The notes under the pieces: model-generated
The model's database searches: none
What the model was told of the DNA's origin: nothing
What the model saw: only the letters and a program-made list of their open reading frames with translations
Made by a program: the position numbers and the translations under genes
In this document: positions 50,749 through 59,419 of the stretch, one piece after another
How positions within the stretch are numbered: the stretch's first letter is position 1
Layout: each line of letters starts with the position of its first letter
DNA from: JAOUEA01 sp963810945
Lineage (GTDB): Bacteria > Actinomycetota > UBA4738 > HRBIN12
NCBI GenBank assembly: GCA_963810945.1
Contig: CAWEPI010000014.1
Coordinates: forward strand, 1 to 64,000
Reading direction: 5' to 3'
DNA length: 64,000 bases

Positions 50749-53577
50749 ATGCCTGGAACGAGCAGCCACGTCTTGGGCCGGGAGCGGGAGCTGGTCGACG
50801 TGGTGGGGTTCATCGACCGCATCCCGGACGGTCCCACCGGTCTGCTCCTCGAGGGCGAGGCCGGGATCGGCAAGACCACGCTGTGGCGCGAGGCGAGCGA
50901 ACGGGCGCTCGCATCGGGGTACGCGGTCCTCACCACGCGCCCCGTCCAAGCGGAGACCACCTTCTCCTACGCCGCGCTCGCAGACCTGTTGTCCGCGACG
51001 CTCGAGGAGGTCCTCCCGCACCTGGCCGCTCCCCAGCGACGAGCCCTCGAGGTCGCCCTGGTGAGGGCCGACGCGGGGGGCGTTCCCCCCGACCAGCACG
51101 CCGTGTCCCTGGCGGCGCTGAGCGTCGTCCGAACCCTCGCCGCATCGACACCGGTCGTGATCGCGATCGACGACGTGCACTGGATCGATCAGTCGTCCGC
51201 GCGCGTCTTGGGCTTCGCGATCCGTCGACTCACGGACGAACGAGTCGGGATCCTCTCCTCCGCACGGACCGGACTCCAGATCCCCGTCGACCTCGCCAAC
51301 GCGCTCCCTTCAGGGCTCGACGAACGCGTGCACGTCGGTCCGATGGCGGCCGCGGACGTCGCCGCCCTGATCCGCGAGCACCTCGGATCGGACCTGCCGC
51401 GCCCGCTGGTCCTGCGACTCCACGCGACGTCCGGGGGGAACCCCTTCTACGTGCTGGAGCTCGCCAGGGCGCTCCTTCGCCAGGGAGCCGCGACCGATCC
51501 GGCCGCCCCGCTTCCGGTCCCGGACACCCTGCAACAACTCCTCGGCGCGCGCATCGCCGCCCTTCCCGCGTCCGCCACGCATGCCCTCCTCCCGATCGCG
51601 GCGACCACGCGACCCACCGAGGACCTCGTGCTTGCCGCGGCGGCGGGGCGGAGGGATCGCGCGGTCGCGGGATTGGCCAAGGCGGAGGAGGCCGGTGTCA
51701 TCCTGCGGGATGGCGGGCGGATCCGTTTCACCCATCCCCTGCTCGGGTCGACGGTCTACTCGTCCGCCACGCCGCAAGCCAGGAGGGAGCTCCATGCTCG
51801 CCTCGCGGAGCTCATCACGGAGCCCGAGGAGCGCGCCCGACACCTCGCCCTCGCGATCACGAAACCGGATCGCGAGGTCGCCCAGGCGCTCGACGCGGCA
51901 GCTCGCCACGCGCGAGCACGTGGTGCGCCCGACGCCGCGGCCGAGTTGGGTGAACTGGCCGTCCGCCTCACGCCGGTCGAGGACGTGGCGGCGATCCGGC
52001 ACCGACGACTCGAAGCCGCCGAGTACCACTTCGACGCGGGGGACGCGATGCGCGCGATCGCGCTGTTGGAAGAGGCGATCGAGACGTCGTCTCCCGGCCC
52101 AGGGCGCGCCGAGATCCTGTTCCGCCTGTCCTCCATGAGCTGGATGAACCTCGAGCGGGGCGTGAGGGAGCCGCTCGTTCGAGCGCTCCCCGAGGCGCTC
52201 GGCGACGACGGGCTCCTGAGCGGGATCCATCAGGGGATCGCGTGGGTCGACATGTACCAAGGCGATCTCGCGGCGGCGGCAGAGCACGCGCGCCGTTCGG
52301 TCGAGCACGCGAACGGGGACGTCGGGGCCGCGACCCGAGCCGATGCGCTGGCGACGTTCTCCATGGTGGAGTTCCTGCTGGGCCGGCCGGCCGGTGAGGA
52401 GCTGTCCGAGGCCTTGAAGCTCCAAGACGTCGGGATGGAAGCCGGGTCGTGGACCGAGGCCTCCGTGTACACCACGCCGCGCTCGATCCTCGGACTGCAA
52501 TCGATGTGGGCGGGAGACCTGGACGCGGCCCGGGCGTTGTTCGAGCGCGAGTTGGCCGAGTACGAGGCCCATTCCATGTACACCGTGCGTCAGGAGGTGC
52601 TGTGCTATCTGGCCGAACTCGAGTGCAGATCCGGACGGTGGCAGACGGCGGCCGACCACGCTGCGGAGGCGATGGAGACCGTGATCGAGTCCGGTCAGAC
52701 CGCGACCCAGAGCCATGTCGCGTTGTTCAATCAGGCGTATGCGGCAGCCCATCTCGGGCAGACTGCGCGGGCCAGCCGGATGGCGACCGAGGGCCTCGAA
52801 CGGGCGCTCGCGAACGACGACACGTTCAACGCCCATTGGAACCGAGCCGTGCTCGGATTCCTCGCGCTGTCCGTCTCGGACCATCAACGAGCGCATGGAC
52901 ACCTGCAGCCGGTCGTGCGATACCTCGCCCTCATGAGCCCGGCCGAGCCGGCGGTCATCCCTTGCATCCCCGACGAGATCGAGACGTTGGTAGCGCTCGG
53001 GCTGCTCGATGAAGCCGACGAGACCCTCGCCGGATTGACGAACCGCGCGCGGTTCTCCGATCGCCCCTGGGCGCTCGCGACGGCGGCTCGATGCCGCGGT
53101 CTCATCGCGGGTGCCCGAGGCGATCCGGCGGGAGCGCTCCGAGCGCTGGATGACGCGATCGTCGCGCACGATCGTCTCGCGCAGCCCTTCGAGTTCGCTC
53201 GAACGCTGCTCGTGAAGGGAGAGGTGGAGCGCCGAGCCAAACGACGGGGGTCCGCGCGGGAGTCGATCGGAGAGTCGCTGCGCATCTTCGGATCGTTGGG
53301 GGCCGCGCTGTGGGCGGAGCGGGCGGGCTCCGAGCTCGAGCGGGCGGGAGGTGCGCCGTCGCCGGCCGGAGGTCTCACGCCCACGGAACGGAGGATCGCC
53401 GAACTGGCGATGGCGGGACGCACGAATCGTCAGGTGGCGGACCAGTTGTTCGTGAGCCTCAAGACGGTCGAGGCCAACCTGTCGCGTGTCTACCGCAAAC
53501 TGGGGATCACCTCGCGGGGGGACCTGCGCGCCGCGCTCGATCCCGGCGACACGAACGCCGGTCCACCACCGTCGTAG
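50749..53577 (+). CDS. Large ATP-binding LuxR-family transcriptional regulator
   Basis: 942 aa from ATG 50749 (GAAGGG upstream). The N-terminal AAA module has Walker A GEAGIGKTT (36-44) and Walker B VVIAIDDVHWID. A long helical TPR-like middle follows. The C-terminal LuxR helix-turn-helix is LTPTERRIAELAMAGRTNRQ, then VADQLFVSLKTVEANLSRVY and RKLGI. This is the LAL/MalT-like class, activated by a ligand bound to the middle region. Its targets are unknown; the two exported proteins just downstream (53682, 53921) are candidates by position only. Confidence 0.9.
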   Translation: MPGTSSHVLGRERELVDVVGFIDRIPDGPTGLLLEGEAGIGKTTLWREASERALASGYAVLTTRPVQAETTFSYAALADLLSATLEEVLPHLAAPQRRALEVALVRADAGGVPPDQHAVSLAALSVVRTLAASTPVVIAIDDVHWIDQSSARVLGFAIRRLTDERVGILSSARTGLQIPVDLANALPSGLDERVHVGPMAAADVAALIREHLGSDLPRPLVLRLHATSGGNPFYVLELARALLRQGAATDPAAPLPVPDTLQQLLGARIAALPASATHALLPIAATTRPTEDLVLAAAAGRRDRAVAGLAKAEEAGVILRDGGRIRFTHPLLGSTVYSSATPQARRELHARLAELITEPEERARHLALAITKPDREVAQALDAAARHARARGAPDAAAELGELAVRLTPVEDVAAIRHRRLEAAEYHFDAGDAMRAIALLEEAIETSSPGPGRAEILFRLSSMSWMNLERGVREPLVRALPEALGDDGLLSGIHQGIAWVDMYQGDLAAAAEHARRSVEHANGDVGAATRADALATFSMVEFLLGRPAGEELSEALKLQDVGMEAGSWTEASVYTTPRSILGLQSMWAGDLDAARALFERELAEYEAHSMYTVRQEVLCYLAELECRSGRWQTAADHAAEAMETVIESGQTATQSHVALFNQAYAAAHLGQTARASRMATEGLERALANDDTFNAHWNRAVLGFLALSVSDHQRAHGHLQPVVRYLALMSPAEPAVIPCIPDEIETLVALGLLDEADETLAGLTNRARFSDRPWALATAARCRGLIAGARGDPAGALRALDDAIVAHDRLAQPFEFARTLLVKGEVERRAKRRGSARESIGESLRIFGSLGAALWAERAGSELERAGGAPSPAGGLTPTERRIAELAMAGRTNRQVADQLFVSLKTVEANLSRVYRKLGITSRGDLRAALDPGDTNAGPPPS

Positions 53578-53681
53578 GGTTCCCCGCGCACCTCATAGGG
53601 TGCTTCCCTGATTCCCGAGGGCCGGCCCGTGTCTACCGTCGCCCCTGGAGGTCGCACGGTGCGACCGCGAGGAGGCGCGCG

Positions 53682-53924
53682 ATGAGCGTGATCGAGCGAT
53701 CCATCGGGGCCCACGGTTCGCGGGAAGTGGGCGGGCCCAGGGCCGTCGTCGTCGTCCTGGCGCTGTTGATCGGGCTCCTAACGGGGTTCGGACTGGGCCG
53801 GGTCGAGACGACCAGGGTGCCGCTGGAGGCACCGAACCCTGCGGTGTTCAGCGACCCGGGGATCCAGGGACCGGGCCACGTGCCCCGACACCTGACGGTC
53901 CCGTTGACGGGGAGCGTGCGATGA
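53682..53924 (+). CDS. Small single-helix membrane protein
   Basis: 80 aa from ATG 53682, with GAGGAGG upstream. One transmembrane helix (AVVVVLALLIGLLTGFGLG) is followed by a Pro-rich outer tail (RHLTVPLTGSVR). It overlaps the next gene by 4 bp (ATGA), so the two are co-translated. Unknown function; it may anchor or assist the secreted partner. Confidence 0.65.
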   Translation: MSVIERSIGAHGSREVGGPRAVVVVLALLIGLLTGFGLGRVETTRVPLEAPNPAVFSDPGIQGPGHVPRHLTVPLTGSVR

Positions 53925-54403
53925 GCGCCCGCTCCGGGATCACGCGTCCGTTGCTCCTCCTGGTGTCGGCGACGCTCGTACTCGGTCTGGGGATGGCGCG
54001 CGCGTCGACCGGCGCGACGGGCCGGTCGGGCCGGTCGGCGCTCACGATCATCGAACATTCGACGACAGATGAGGTCGCCGACATCGGGACGAAGGGGGAC
54101 TCCGCGGGCGACGTCCTGACCTTCCACAACCGCGTGTTCGACGCGACCGACAGCAGGCCCGTCGGCAGGAACCAGGGTCAGTGCGTCCGCGAGGACCCAC
54201 GCGCCGGGACGTGGGAGTGCTGGTGGACCACCTCGCTCGCCGGCGGTCAGATCACGGTGGAGGGGCCCTTCTCGGACACGCACGACACGACGTTCGCCGT
54301 GACGGGCGGGACCGGCCTCTATGAAGACGCTCGGGGATCGATGCGCGTGCGGTCGCTGCACGGCGGACGTGAGTACGAGCAGACCTTCGCGTTGATCACC
54401 TGA
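53921..54403 (+). CDS. Secreted allene-oxide-cyclase-barrel-like (dirigent-like) protein
   Basis: 160 aa with a signal peptide (ITRPLLLLVSATLVLGLGMA). The mature part has LTIIEHSTTDEVADIGTKGD, then SAGDVLTFHNRVFD, two cysteines (GQCVRE and WECWW), LAGGQITVEGPFSD and FAVTGGTGLYEDARGSMRVR. This is the pattern of bacterial AOC-barrel proteins related to plant dirigent proteins. Their substrates in bacteria are mostly unknown. It is coupled to the small membrane protein just upstream. Confidence 0.75.
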   Translation: MSARSGITRPLLLLVSATLVLGLGMARASTGATGRSGRSALTIIEHSTTDEVADIGTKGDSAGDVLTFHNRVFDATDSRPVGRNQGQCVREDPRAGTWECWWTTSLAGGQITVEGPFSDTHDTTFAVTGGTGLYEDARGSMRVRSLHGGREYEQTFALIT

Positions 54404-54468
54404 GTGGAGCGCCGCCGTCCCACCGGTCCGGGAGGAGCAGGGGCCGGGACGCCGAGAACATGCCCTCT

Positions 54469-54482
54469 CGACCGCGCGGTCG
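54469..54482. other. 14-bp perfect palindrome before the DinB gene
   Basis: CGACCGCGCGGTCG (54469-54482) lies between the AOC gene stop and a TAGGGT box at 54492. It could be an operator or part of a terminator. Confidence 0.3.
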
Positions 54483-54522
54483 GCGACCGCGTAGGGTCCC
54501 CGTTGAGGAAGGGAGCAGCGAC

Positions 54523-55092
54523 ATGGCCGAAGCGGTCGTCGAGAGCCTCGCCGGCAGGGTCTCCTTCATCCACGGCGCGATGCTGGCGGCGGTCGAGGGC
54601 CTCGACGAGGAGGTGTTCGGGGCTCGGCCCGGCGCCAAAGCACCCTCGATCGCGTTCCACCTCTGGCACACGGCACGATGGGCCGACGCGTTCCAGGCGC
54701 GGTTCGGGACGTTCGCGCCGGAGCTGGCGCGGTTCGCCGGGCGGGAGCAGTTCTGGGACGCCCGGGGGCTCGCTGATGCGTGGAGGCTCGGAGACGCGCT
54801 CGGCGGGGAGGCCACCGGGATGGGCCTCGACGACGACGCCTCCGCCGCGCTCCCGCTCCCTGGCAGGGACGCGGTCACGTCCTACGCCCGCGAGGCGTTC
54901 GCCGCCGCGGAGGAGGTCTTCGGCGGCGTCGAGCTCGACGAATCCCTCCTGCCGACCGAGGACTTCTACGACGAGGGCGGTTGGGTCGTGATCGACCACT
55001 TCGGGTGGCACCTCACCCATGCCTCACGCCACCTGGGCATGATCGAGGCGCTGAAGGGCGTCCTGGGCGTCGAGGGAACCGCCACGGTCTAG
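54523..55092 (+). CDS. DinB superfamily protein
   Basis: 189 aa from ATG 54523 (AGGAAGGGAG upstream). It is a four-helix bundle with the three-His metal site typical of DinB/YfiT proteins: HLWHTARWAD near residue 47, and HFGWHLTHASRHLG near the C-terminus. Family members include thiol-dependent S-transferases that use mycothiol or bacillithiol. An actinobacterial mycothiol-linked role is possible but not shown. Confidence 0.8.
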   Translation: MAEAVVESLAGRVSFIHGAMLAAVEGLDEEVFGARPGAKAPSIAFHLWHTARWADAFQARFGTFAPELARFAGREQFWDARGLADAWRLGDALGGEATGMGLDDDASAALPLPGRDAVTSYAREAFAAAEEVFGGVELDESLLPTEDFYDEGGWVVIDHFGWHLTHASRHLGMIEALKGVLGVEGTATV

Positions 55093-55144
55093 CCAGACGT
55101 CGGCAGGGGCCAGCACCCATGACGCCGGAGGCAGGTCGGCTGGG

Positions 55145-55218
55145 TGGAGGTGAGGGGATTTGAACCCCTGACCCCTGCCGTGCGAAGGCAGTGCTCTACC
55201 GGGCTGAGCTACACCCCC
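55145..55218 (-). tRNA. tRNA-Ala (anticodon CGC)
   Basis: 74 nt. The cloverleaf can be drawn by hand: acceptor GGGGGTG/CACCTCC with one G-U, D-stem GCTC/GAGC, anticodon stem CTGCC/GGCAG with loop TTCGCAC (anticodon CGC), and T-arm AGGGG-TTCAAAT-CCCCT. The discriminator is A, and CCA is not encoded. It decodes GCG, a frequent Ala codon at this G+C. Confidence 0.95.
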
Positions 55219-55263
55219 CTGAACGGCTAGCAGCGTAGCAGAGCGCTCCGACGCCTCCGGTCG

Positions 55264-55899
55264 TCAGCGGTCCTCGCGCAGATGGCGAGCGTGCTCGTCG
55301 AGGGCGTCGCGGAGGTCCCGTGCCACGACCGCCACCGACAGGTCGCCGCGCGTCTTCTCGATCAAGGATCGGGCGACGTCCGTCGAGCGACGGAGGTTCA
55401 TGGTGACCGCGTCCGGATAGTCCATGGTCACCAGGACGCCGTAGAGATCCTCGAGCTCATCCAGGAGCCGCCCGGCCTCGTCGACCTCCCCGGTGCGGAG
55501 CAGATCGAGGATGCGTCGGCGGCCCTCGCCGATCGCCTCCGCCATGCCGTTGAGGTACGGCGCGTCCTCGACGCCCAGGTCGGCCGGCCCCGGGAGGCGC
55601 TCGCCGGAGACGAGCGCCAGCGTGAGGTTGGCCTCGGCGTACTCCTTCTGGGCGTCCTGGAGGTACCCGGCGAAGCGCACGTCCGGGTGATCGCCGACGG
55701 CCTCCAGCCCCTCGCGCAGGGCTGCCTGCGACCGCTCGATCAGCTCACGCGCGAGGTCCTGGTCCAGCCGGTGCACCGCGCGGATCGCGTTCGCGCTCGC
55801 GCGGATCGACCGGCGCGCCGCGGGGATGGCGCGCTCCCGAGCGGACGTCTTGGCGTCGAAGCGCGCGTGGAGGCTGCGGGTGAGTTCGTCGAGATCCAC
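55264..55899 (-). CDS. Translin family protein
   Basis: 211 aa, all helical. The core matches translin-like proteins: DAQKEYAEANLTLALVSG, LGVEDAPYLNGMAEAIGEGR and VTMDYPDAVTMNLRRSTDVA, then RSLIEKTRGDLSVAV. Translins bind single-stranded nucleic acids and some act as RNases with TRAX. Homologues are best known in eukaryotes and archaea, so a bacterial copy is notable. It lies between a tRNA gene and the sepX-like gene, 4 bp after the latter, so probably in its operon. Confidence 0.75.
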   Translation of the reverse strand: MDLDELTRSLHARFDAKTSARERAIPAARRSIRASANAIRAVHRLDQDLARELIERSQAALREGLEAVGDHPDVRFAGYLQDAQKEYAEANLTLALVSGERLPGPADLGVEDAPYLNGMAEAIGEGRRRILDLLRTGEVDEAGRLLDELEDLYGVLVTMDYPDAVTMNLRRSTDVARSLIEKTRGDLSVAVVARDLRDALDEHARHLREDR

Positions 55900-55903
55900 G
55901 CGC

Positions 55904-56482
55904 TCAGGCGCGGGCGTCGGCGGGACGCACGATCACGTGCACGCGGTCGCTCTCACCCAGGGTGCCCATCCCGTTGAAGGTGGGGCGGGCCCAGGTGCTC
56001 CGGCCCTCGGCCGCGTGGCGGACGGGCGCGGGACGCATCCGGGAGGACGCCCGCGCCTGGGCCGCGCGCGCCTGGTCGTGGGGATGCGCCTGCGTGGCCT
56101 GCTGCTTCATCGCGAGCAGGAGCCAGACGTAGATGCCGAGGAGCACGCCGAGCACCATGGTCACGGTCCAGACCTGGCGCAGCGGCGGCACGACCCCGAT
56201 CAGGAAGGTGATGCCGATCGACTCCAGGAGGAAGGTGAAGACCTGGCGACGACGGTCGCGGGCCCTCACCCGCTTGCGCTCGGCGGTCCCGACGAACCGC
56301 GCCCCCTTGCGGGGGGTCACGATCCAGCGACCGCTCGCTCCCTGTGCTTCAGCCTGTGCCAAGAGCTCCATCCCGTACTCGAACTCGCCCACGCTCGCAT
56401 GAGGCGGGCGCGGGCGGCGCCTGCTGGGTAGCAGGAACGCCACCCACATGATGCCTAACGCGGCGAGGAGCAGCCAATCCAA
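55904..56482 (-). CDS. SepX/GlpR-like membrane protein
   Basis: 192 aa from TTG 56482, chosen for the GGGAGG 9-14 nt upstream and the start MDWLLLAALGIMWVAFLLPS. The N-terminal helix is followed by RRRPRPP and a cytoplasmic part, then two helices (FTFLLESIGITFLIGVV and TVTMVLGVLLGIYVWLLLAM), and a polar tail ending DRVHVIVRPADARA. In Streptomyces the divisome protein SepX/GlpR lies beside moaC, glp and galU in the same order. Synteny and topology support the call; the primary sequence match is weak. Confidence 0.6.
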   Translation of the reverse strand: MDWLLLAALGIMWVAFLLPSRRRPRPPHASVGEFEYGMELLAQAEAQGASGRWIVTPRKGARFVGTAERKRVRARDRRRQVFTFLLESIGITFLIGVVPPLRQVWTVTMVLGVLLGIYVWLLLAMKQQATQAHPHDQARAAQARASSRMRPAPVRHAAEGRSTWARPTFNGMGTLGESDRVHVIVRPADARA

Positions 56483-56540
56483 CCGCCCTGCCTCCCGTTG
56501 CTTGCCACTCCGGCGGATACAACATCTAGGCTGGGTCGGG

Positions 56541-56569
56541 AAGCTAGCACCACATCTAGGGGCTCACAA
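56541..56569 (-). promoter_or_regulatory. Promoter of the sepX-like/translin operon
   Basis: On the minus strand TTGTGA (56564-56569) and TAGCTT (56541-56546) are 17 bp apart. A leader of about 50 nt would lead to the GGGAGG site and the TTG start. A direct repeat ACATCTAGG occurs at 56522 and 56552. Confidence 0.5.
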
Positions 56570-56585
56570 TCACATCGATGTGATT
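56568..56585. promoter_or_regulatory. 18-bp perfect palindrome at the -35 of the sepX-like promoter
   Basis: AATCACATCGATGTGATT (56568-56585) is a perfect inverted repeat in an AT-rich patch. It overlaps the outer edge of the -35 box by two bases, as expected for a dimeric regulator binding there. Confidence 0.6.
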
Positions 56586-56675
56586 CGAGAACTTTTTCAC
56601 AAGTCGCCCTGCGTCCACATCGCGTTCACCCCGGAACGGCTACCGCGGATCCGGTAGGCCGAACCCCTCTTCGAC

Positions 56676-57155
56676 CTACGTCGTGGGTGCCGCGCGATAA
56701 TCGCCGGACTTGCCGCCCGACTTGGCGAGGAGGCGCAGGCCGTCGATGCGCGCCGCCCGGTCGAACGCCTTCGCCGTGTCGTAGAGGGACAGGGCGGCCA
56801 CCGCGGAGGCCGTGAGCGCCTCCATCTCGACCCCCGTGCGGTCGACGGCACGCACGGTGGCCTGCACCCGGATGCGACCGGTGGACGCGTCCGGTTCGAT
56901 CGCGACGTCCGCGCCCGTGACCCGGATGGGGTGGCAATGTGGGAGCAGGCGAGGCGTCTCCTTGACCCCGATCACGCCCGCGATCTTCGCGGTCTGGATG
57001 GGGTCGCCCTTCTTGGTACCGACGAGGAGCTGCCCGACGGCCTCGGGCGTCATCTGCACCCAGCACTCGGCCGTGGCCTCGCGCGCCGTCTCCGGCTTGG
57101 CGCCCACCTCGACGATCCGCGTGACGCCGTCCGCACCCGCCTGATCCGAAGCCAT
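56676..57155 (-). CDS. moaC: Cyclic pyranopterin monophosphate synthase
   Basis: 159 aa from ATG 57155, with GGAGG 10 nt upstream. MoaC motifs are AGVIGVKETPRLLPHCHPI, TGVEMEALTASAVAALSLYD and SGGKSGDYRA. The enzyme makes cyclic pyranopterin in the second half of the first step of Mo cofactor synthesis. The start lies 6 bp beyond the stop of glp. A weak hairpin CTACCG/CGGTAG (56640-56657) is just downstream and may terminate the operon. Confidence 0.94.
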   Translation of the reverse strand: MASDQAGADGVTRIVEVGAKPETAREATAECWVQMTPEAVGQLLVGTKKGDPIQTAKIAGVIGVKETPRLLPHCHPIRVTGADVAIEPDASTGRIRVQATVRAVDRTGVEMEALTASAVAALSLYDTAKAFDRAARIDGLRLLAKSGGKSGDYRAAPTT

Positions 57156-57160
57156 CGCGG

Positions 57161-58423
57161 TCAATCCTCCGCCGGACGGAACACCTGGACGCGGACCTGC
57201 GAGCCGGCGGGTGCCACCTCGATCCCGACCGGGATCATGGCCAGCCCGTTGGCCCGGGACACCGTCGAGATCAGGTTGGAGCCGCGCGCGCCGGTGGGCG
57301 TGGCGCGCCAGCCCTCGCGCGCGCGCTGCACCGCCACGCGCGCGAACTGCACCTTGCCCTTCGGCCCGGCGACCTCGTCGGTGAGGGTGGCGGTCACCTC
57401 CGGCCGCATCAGGTTCGTGCGACCCATCATCTTCATGATCGCGGGGCGCACGAACTGCTCGAAGCTCACGAACACGCTCACCGGGTTGCCGGGCAGCCCC
57501 CAGTACGGCTTCGTCTCGACGTGGCCGAAGCCCTGGGGCATCCCCGGCTGCATGGCCACACGGTAGAAGTCCACGTCGCCGCGTCGGTAGAACGCGGCCT
57601 TGACGACGTCGCGCTCCCCCACGCTCACGCCGCCCGAGGAGATGAACGCGTCGGCCTGGATCTCGTAGGCGAACACGGCCTCCTTCAGCGCCTCCACGTC
57701 GTCGCCCACGATCCCGGCGAGCACCGGCATCGCGCCCGCCTCGCGGAGGGCGCCGAAGATCGTGTAGGCGTTCGAGTCACGGACCTGCCCGAAATCGGGC
57801 GTCTCGGTGGGCGCGATGAGCTCGTCGCCGGTGGAGAGCACCACGACGCGGGGACGCGGATGCACGAGGGGGGTGGGGTGGCCCGCGTTCGCCAGGAGCC
57901 CGAGCTCCGGTGGCCCCAGCCGCTTGCCCACGCCGACGAGCACCTGCCCCTCGCTGACGTCCTCGCCGGCGGGTCGGACGTGACGGCCCGGTTGGGGCCC
58001 CTCGAACAGCCGCACGGCGTCCTCGTCGGGGTCGCTGTTCTCGATCGGCACGATCGCGTCGGCCCCCGAGGGGATGGGGGCGCCGGTCGCGATCCGCACG
58101 GCCTCGCCCAACCCGACGGTCACCTCGGGACGGTGCCCGATCATCGAGCGGCCCACGATCCTCAGCTCGGCCGGGCGCTCGGGCGAGGCTCCCTCGACGT
58201 CGGCGGCGCGCACGGCGAACCCGTCCATCGCCGAGGACGGGAACTCGGGGAGGTCGAAGTCCGCCACGATGTCCTTCGCGCACACGCATCCGTACGCGTC
58301 GGTCAGCGGCAACTGGAGCGGCGCGAGCGGGGCGATCGTGTCGAGCACCCGGGCGCGGGCGTCATCGACGGAGATCAACCCCTCGGGCGAGTCGTGATCG
58401 TGGACGCGGTGTGCCTCGGCCAT
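57161..58423 (-). CDS. glp: Gephyrin-like molybdotransferase (MoeA family)
   Basis: 420 aa. MoeA motifs: LPLTDAYGCVCAKDIVADFD, PEFPSSAMDGFAVRAADVEG, RIATGAPIPSGADAIVPIEN, then the MPT-binding LSTGDELIAPTE, DSNAYTI and SSGGVSVGERDVVKAAF, and GLPGNPVSVFVSFEQFV. It inserts molybdenum into molybdopterin. Its own -10 box lies 6 nt before the ATG. It is followed by moaC, as in other Actinomycetota, and supports the two molybdenum hydroxylase systems in this window. Confidence 0.92.
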   Translation of the reverse strand: MAEAHRVHDHDSPEGLISVDDARARVLDTIAPLAPLQLPLTDAYGCVCAKDIVADFDLPEFPSSAMDGFAVRAADVEGASPERPAELRIVGRSMIGHRPEVTVGLGEAVRIATGAPIPSGADAIVPIENSDPDEDAVRLFEGPQPGRHVRPAGEDVSEGQVLVGVGKRLGPPELGLLANAGHPTPLVHPRPRVVVLSTGDELIAPTETPDFGQVRDSNAYTIFGALREAGAMPVLAGIVGDDVEALKEAVFAYEIQADAFISSGGVSVGERDVVKAAFYRRGDVDFYRVAMQPGMPQGFGHVETKPYWGLPGNPVSVFVSFEQFVRPAIMKMMGRTNLMRPEVTATLTDEVAGPKGKVQFARVAVQRAREGWRATPTGARGSNLISTVSRANGLAMIPVGIEVAPAGSQVRVQVFRPAED

Positions 58424-58429
58424 CCCGGC

Positions 58430-58435
58430 AGTCTA
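58430..58435 (-). promoter_or_regulatory. -10 box of the glp-moaC operon
   Basis: TAGACT on the minus strand ends 6 nt before ATG 58423 and is near the galU stop codon (58447). It suggests a leaderless glp transcript separate from galU. Confidence 0.45.
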
Positions 58436-58446
58436 CCGGCGGGCCA

Positions 58447-59325
58447 TCAGACCAGTTTCTTGCGCTGCACGATCTCGGCGAGGTAGGCGCGGAACGCGGG
58501 GCCGACGTCGTCGCGCTCGATCGCGAGCTCCACCGTGGCCTTCAGGTAGTCGAGCTTGTTCCCCACGTCGAAGCGCCCGTGGTCGAAGGTGTACGCGTAG
58601 ACCGCCTGCTCCTGCGCGAGCAGGTTGATCGCGTCGGTCAGCTGGATCTCGTCGCCGCGCCCGGGCTTCGTGTGGTGGATGGCCGCGAAGATCTCCGGCG
58701 TGAACACGTAGCGGCCGATCGCGGCGAGGTTCGACGCCGCGTCCTCGGGCGCCGGCTTCTCCACGACGGTCACCACACGCGCGAGGTTGTCGTCGACGAA
58801 CTCCGGGGTGATGCAGCCGTAGAACGCGATCTCCTCGCGCGCGACCTCCTGGGCACCGAGGACGCTGCGCCCGTACTTCTCGTGCACGCGCAGCATCTCG
58901 GGGAGCAGCGGCATGGAGGGATGGATCAGGTCGTCGCCCAGCAGCACCGCGAAGGGCTCCCCGCCGACGTGCGGCTCGGCGATGCTCACGGCGTGACCGA
59001 GCCCCAGCGCCTCGCCCTGGCGGATGTAGTGGATGTCGGCCATCTCCGAGAGCGCACGTACCTGCTTGAGCTCGTCGAACTTGCCCTTCTGCTCCAGGAA
59101 CTGCTCGAGCTCGACGTTGCGATCGAAGTGGTCCTCGATGGAGCGCTTGTTGCGCCCGGTGATGATCAGGATGTCCGTGAGTCCCGCGCGCACGGCCTCC
59201 TCCACCACCAGCTGGATCGCCGGGGTGTCGACGACCGGGAGCATCTCCTTCGGCTGCGCCTTGGTGGCCGGGAGGAACCTCGTGCCGAGCCCGGCCGCGG
59301 GGATGACCGCTTTCCTGACCTTCAT
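58447..59325 (-). CDS. galU: UTP-glucose-1-phosphate uridylyltransferase
   Basis: 292 aa from ATG 59325 (AGGAGGG upstream). Nucleotide-binding motif AAGLGTRFLPATKAQPKEML. Further motifs: DTPAIQLVVEEAVRAGL, ITGRNKRSIEDHFD, AVLLGDDLIHP, EKPAPEDAASNLAAIGRYVF and the end GRFDVGNKLDYLKATVE. It makes UDP-glucose for the cell envelope and trehalose or glycogen metabolism. Order galU-glp-moaC is conserved in Actinomycetota. Close to full family length. Confidence 0.95.
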   Translation of the reverse strand: MKVRKAVIPAAGLGTRFLPATKAQPKEMLPVVDTPAIQLVVEEAVRAGLTDILIITGRNKRSIEDHFDRNVELEQFLEQKGKFDELKQVRALSEMADIHYIRQGEALGLGHAVSIAEPHVGGEPFAVLLGDDLIHPSMPLLPEMLRVHEKYGRSVLGAQEVAREEIAFYGCITPEFVDDNLARVVTVVEKPAPEDAASNLAAIGRYVFTPEIFAAIHHTKPGRGDEIQLTDAINLLAQEQAVYAYTFDHGRFDVGNKLDYLKATVELAIERDDVGPAFRAYLAEIVQRKKLV

Positions 59326-59419
59326 GCCGCACCCTCCTGCGAGAAGGGGGCGAGTGTACGCGGCGCGGCCCTTCGCGGCCAGTCCGCCGATGCGGGTAGG
59401 CCGTACGAGGGTCCGGGAT

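Noticed and set aside
48278..51064. A 928-aa plus-strand open frame
   Set aside because: It covers three well-supported minus-strand enzymes in antisense and shows no domain.
55264..55899. PhoU-like phosphate regulator
   Set aside because: The helices resemble PhoU in length, but the YLNGMAEAIGE and DYPDAVT motifs fit translin instead.
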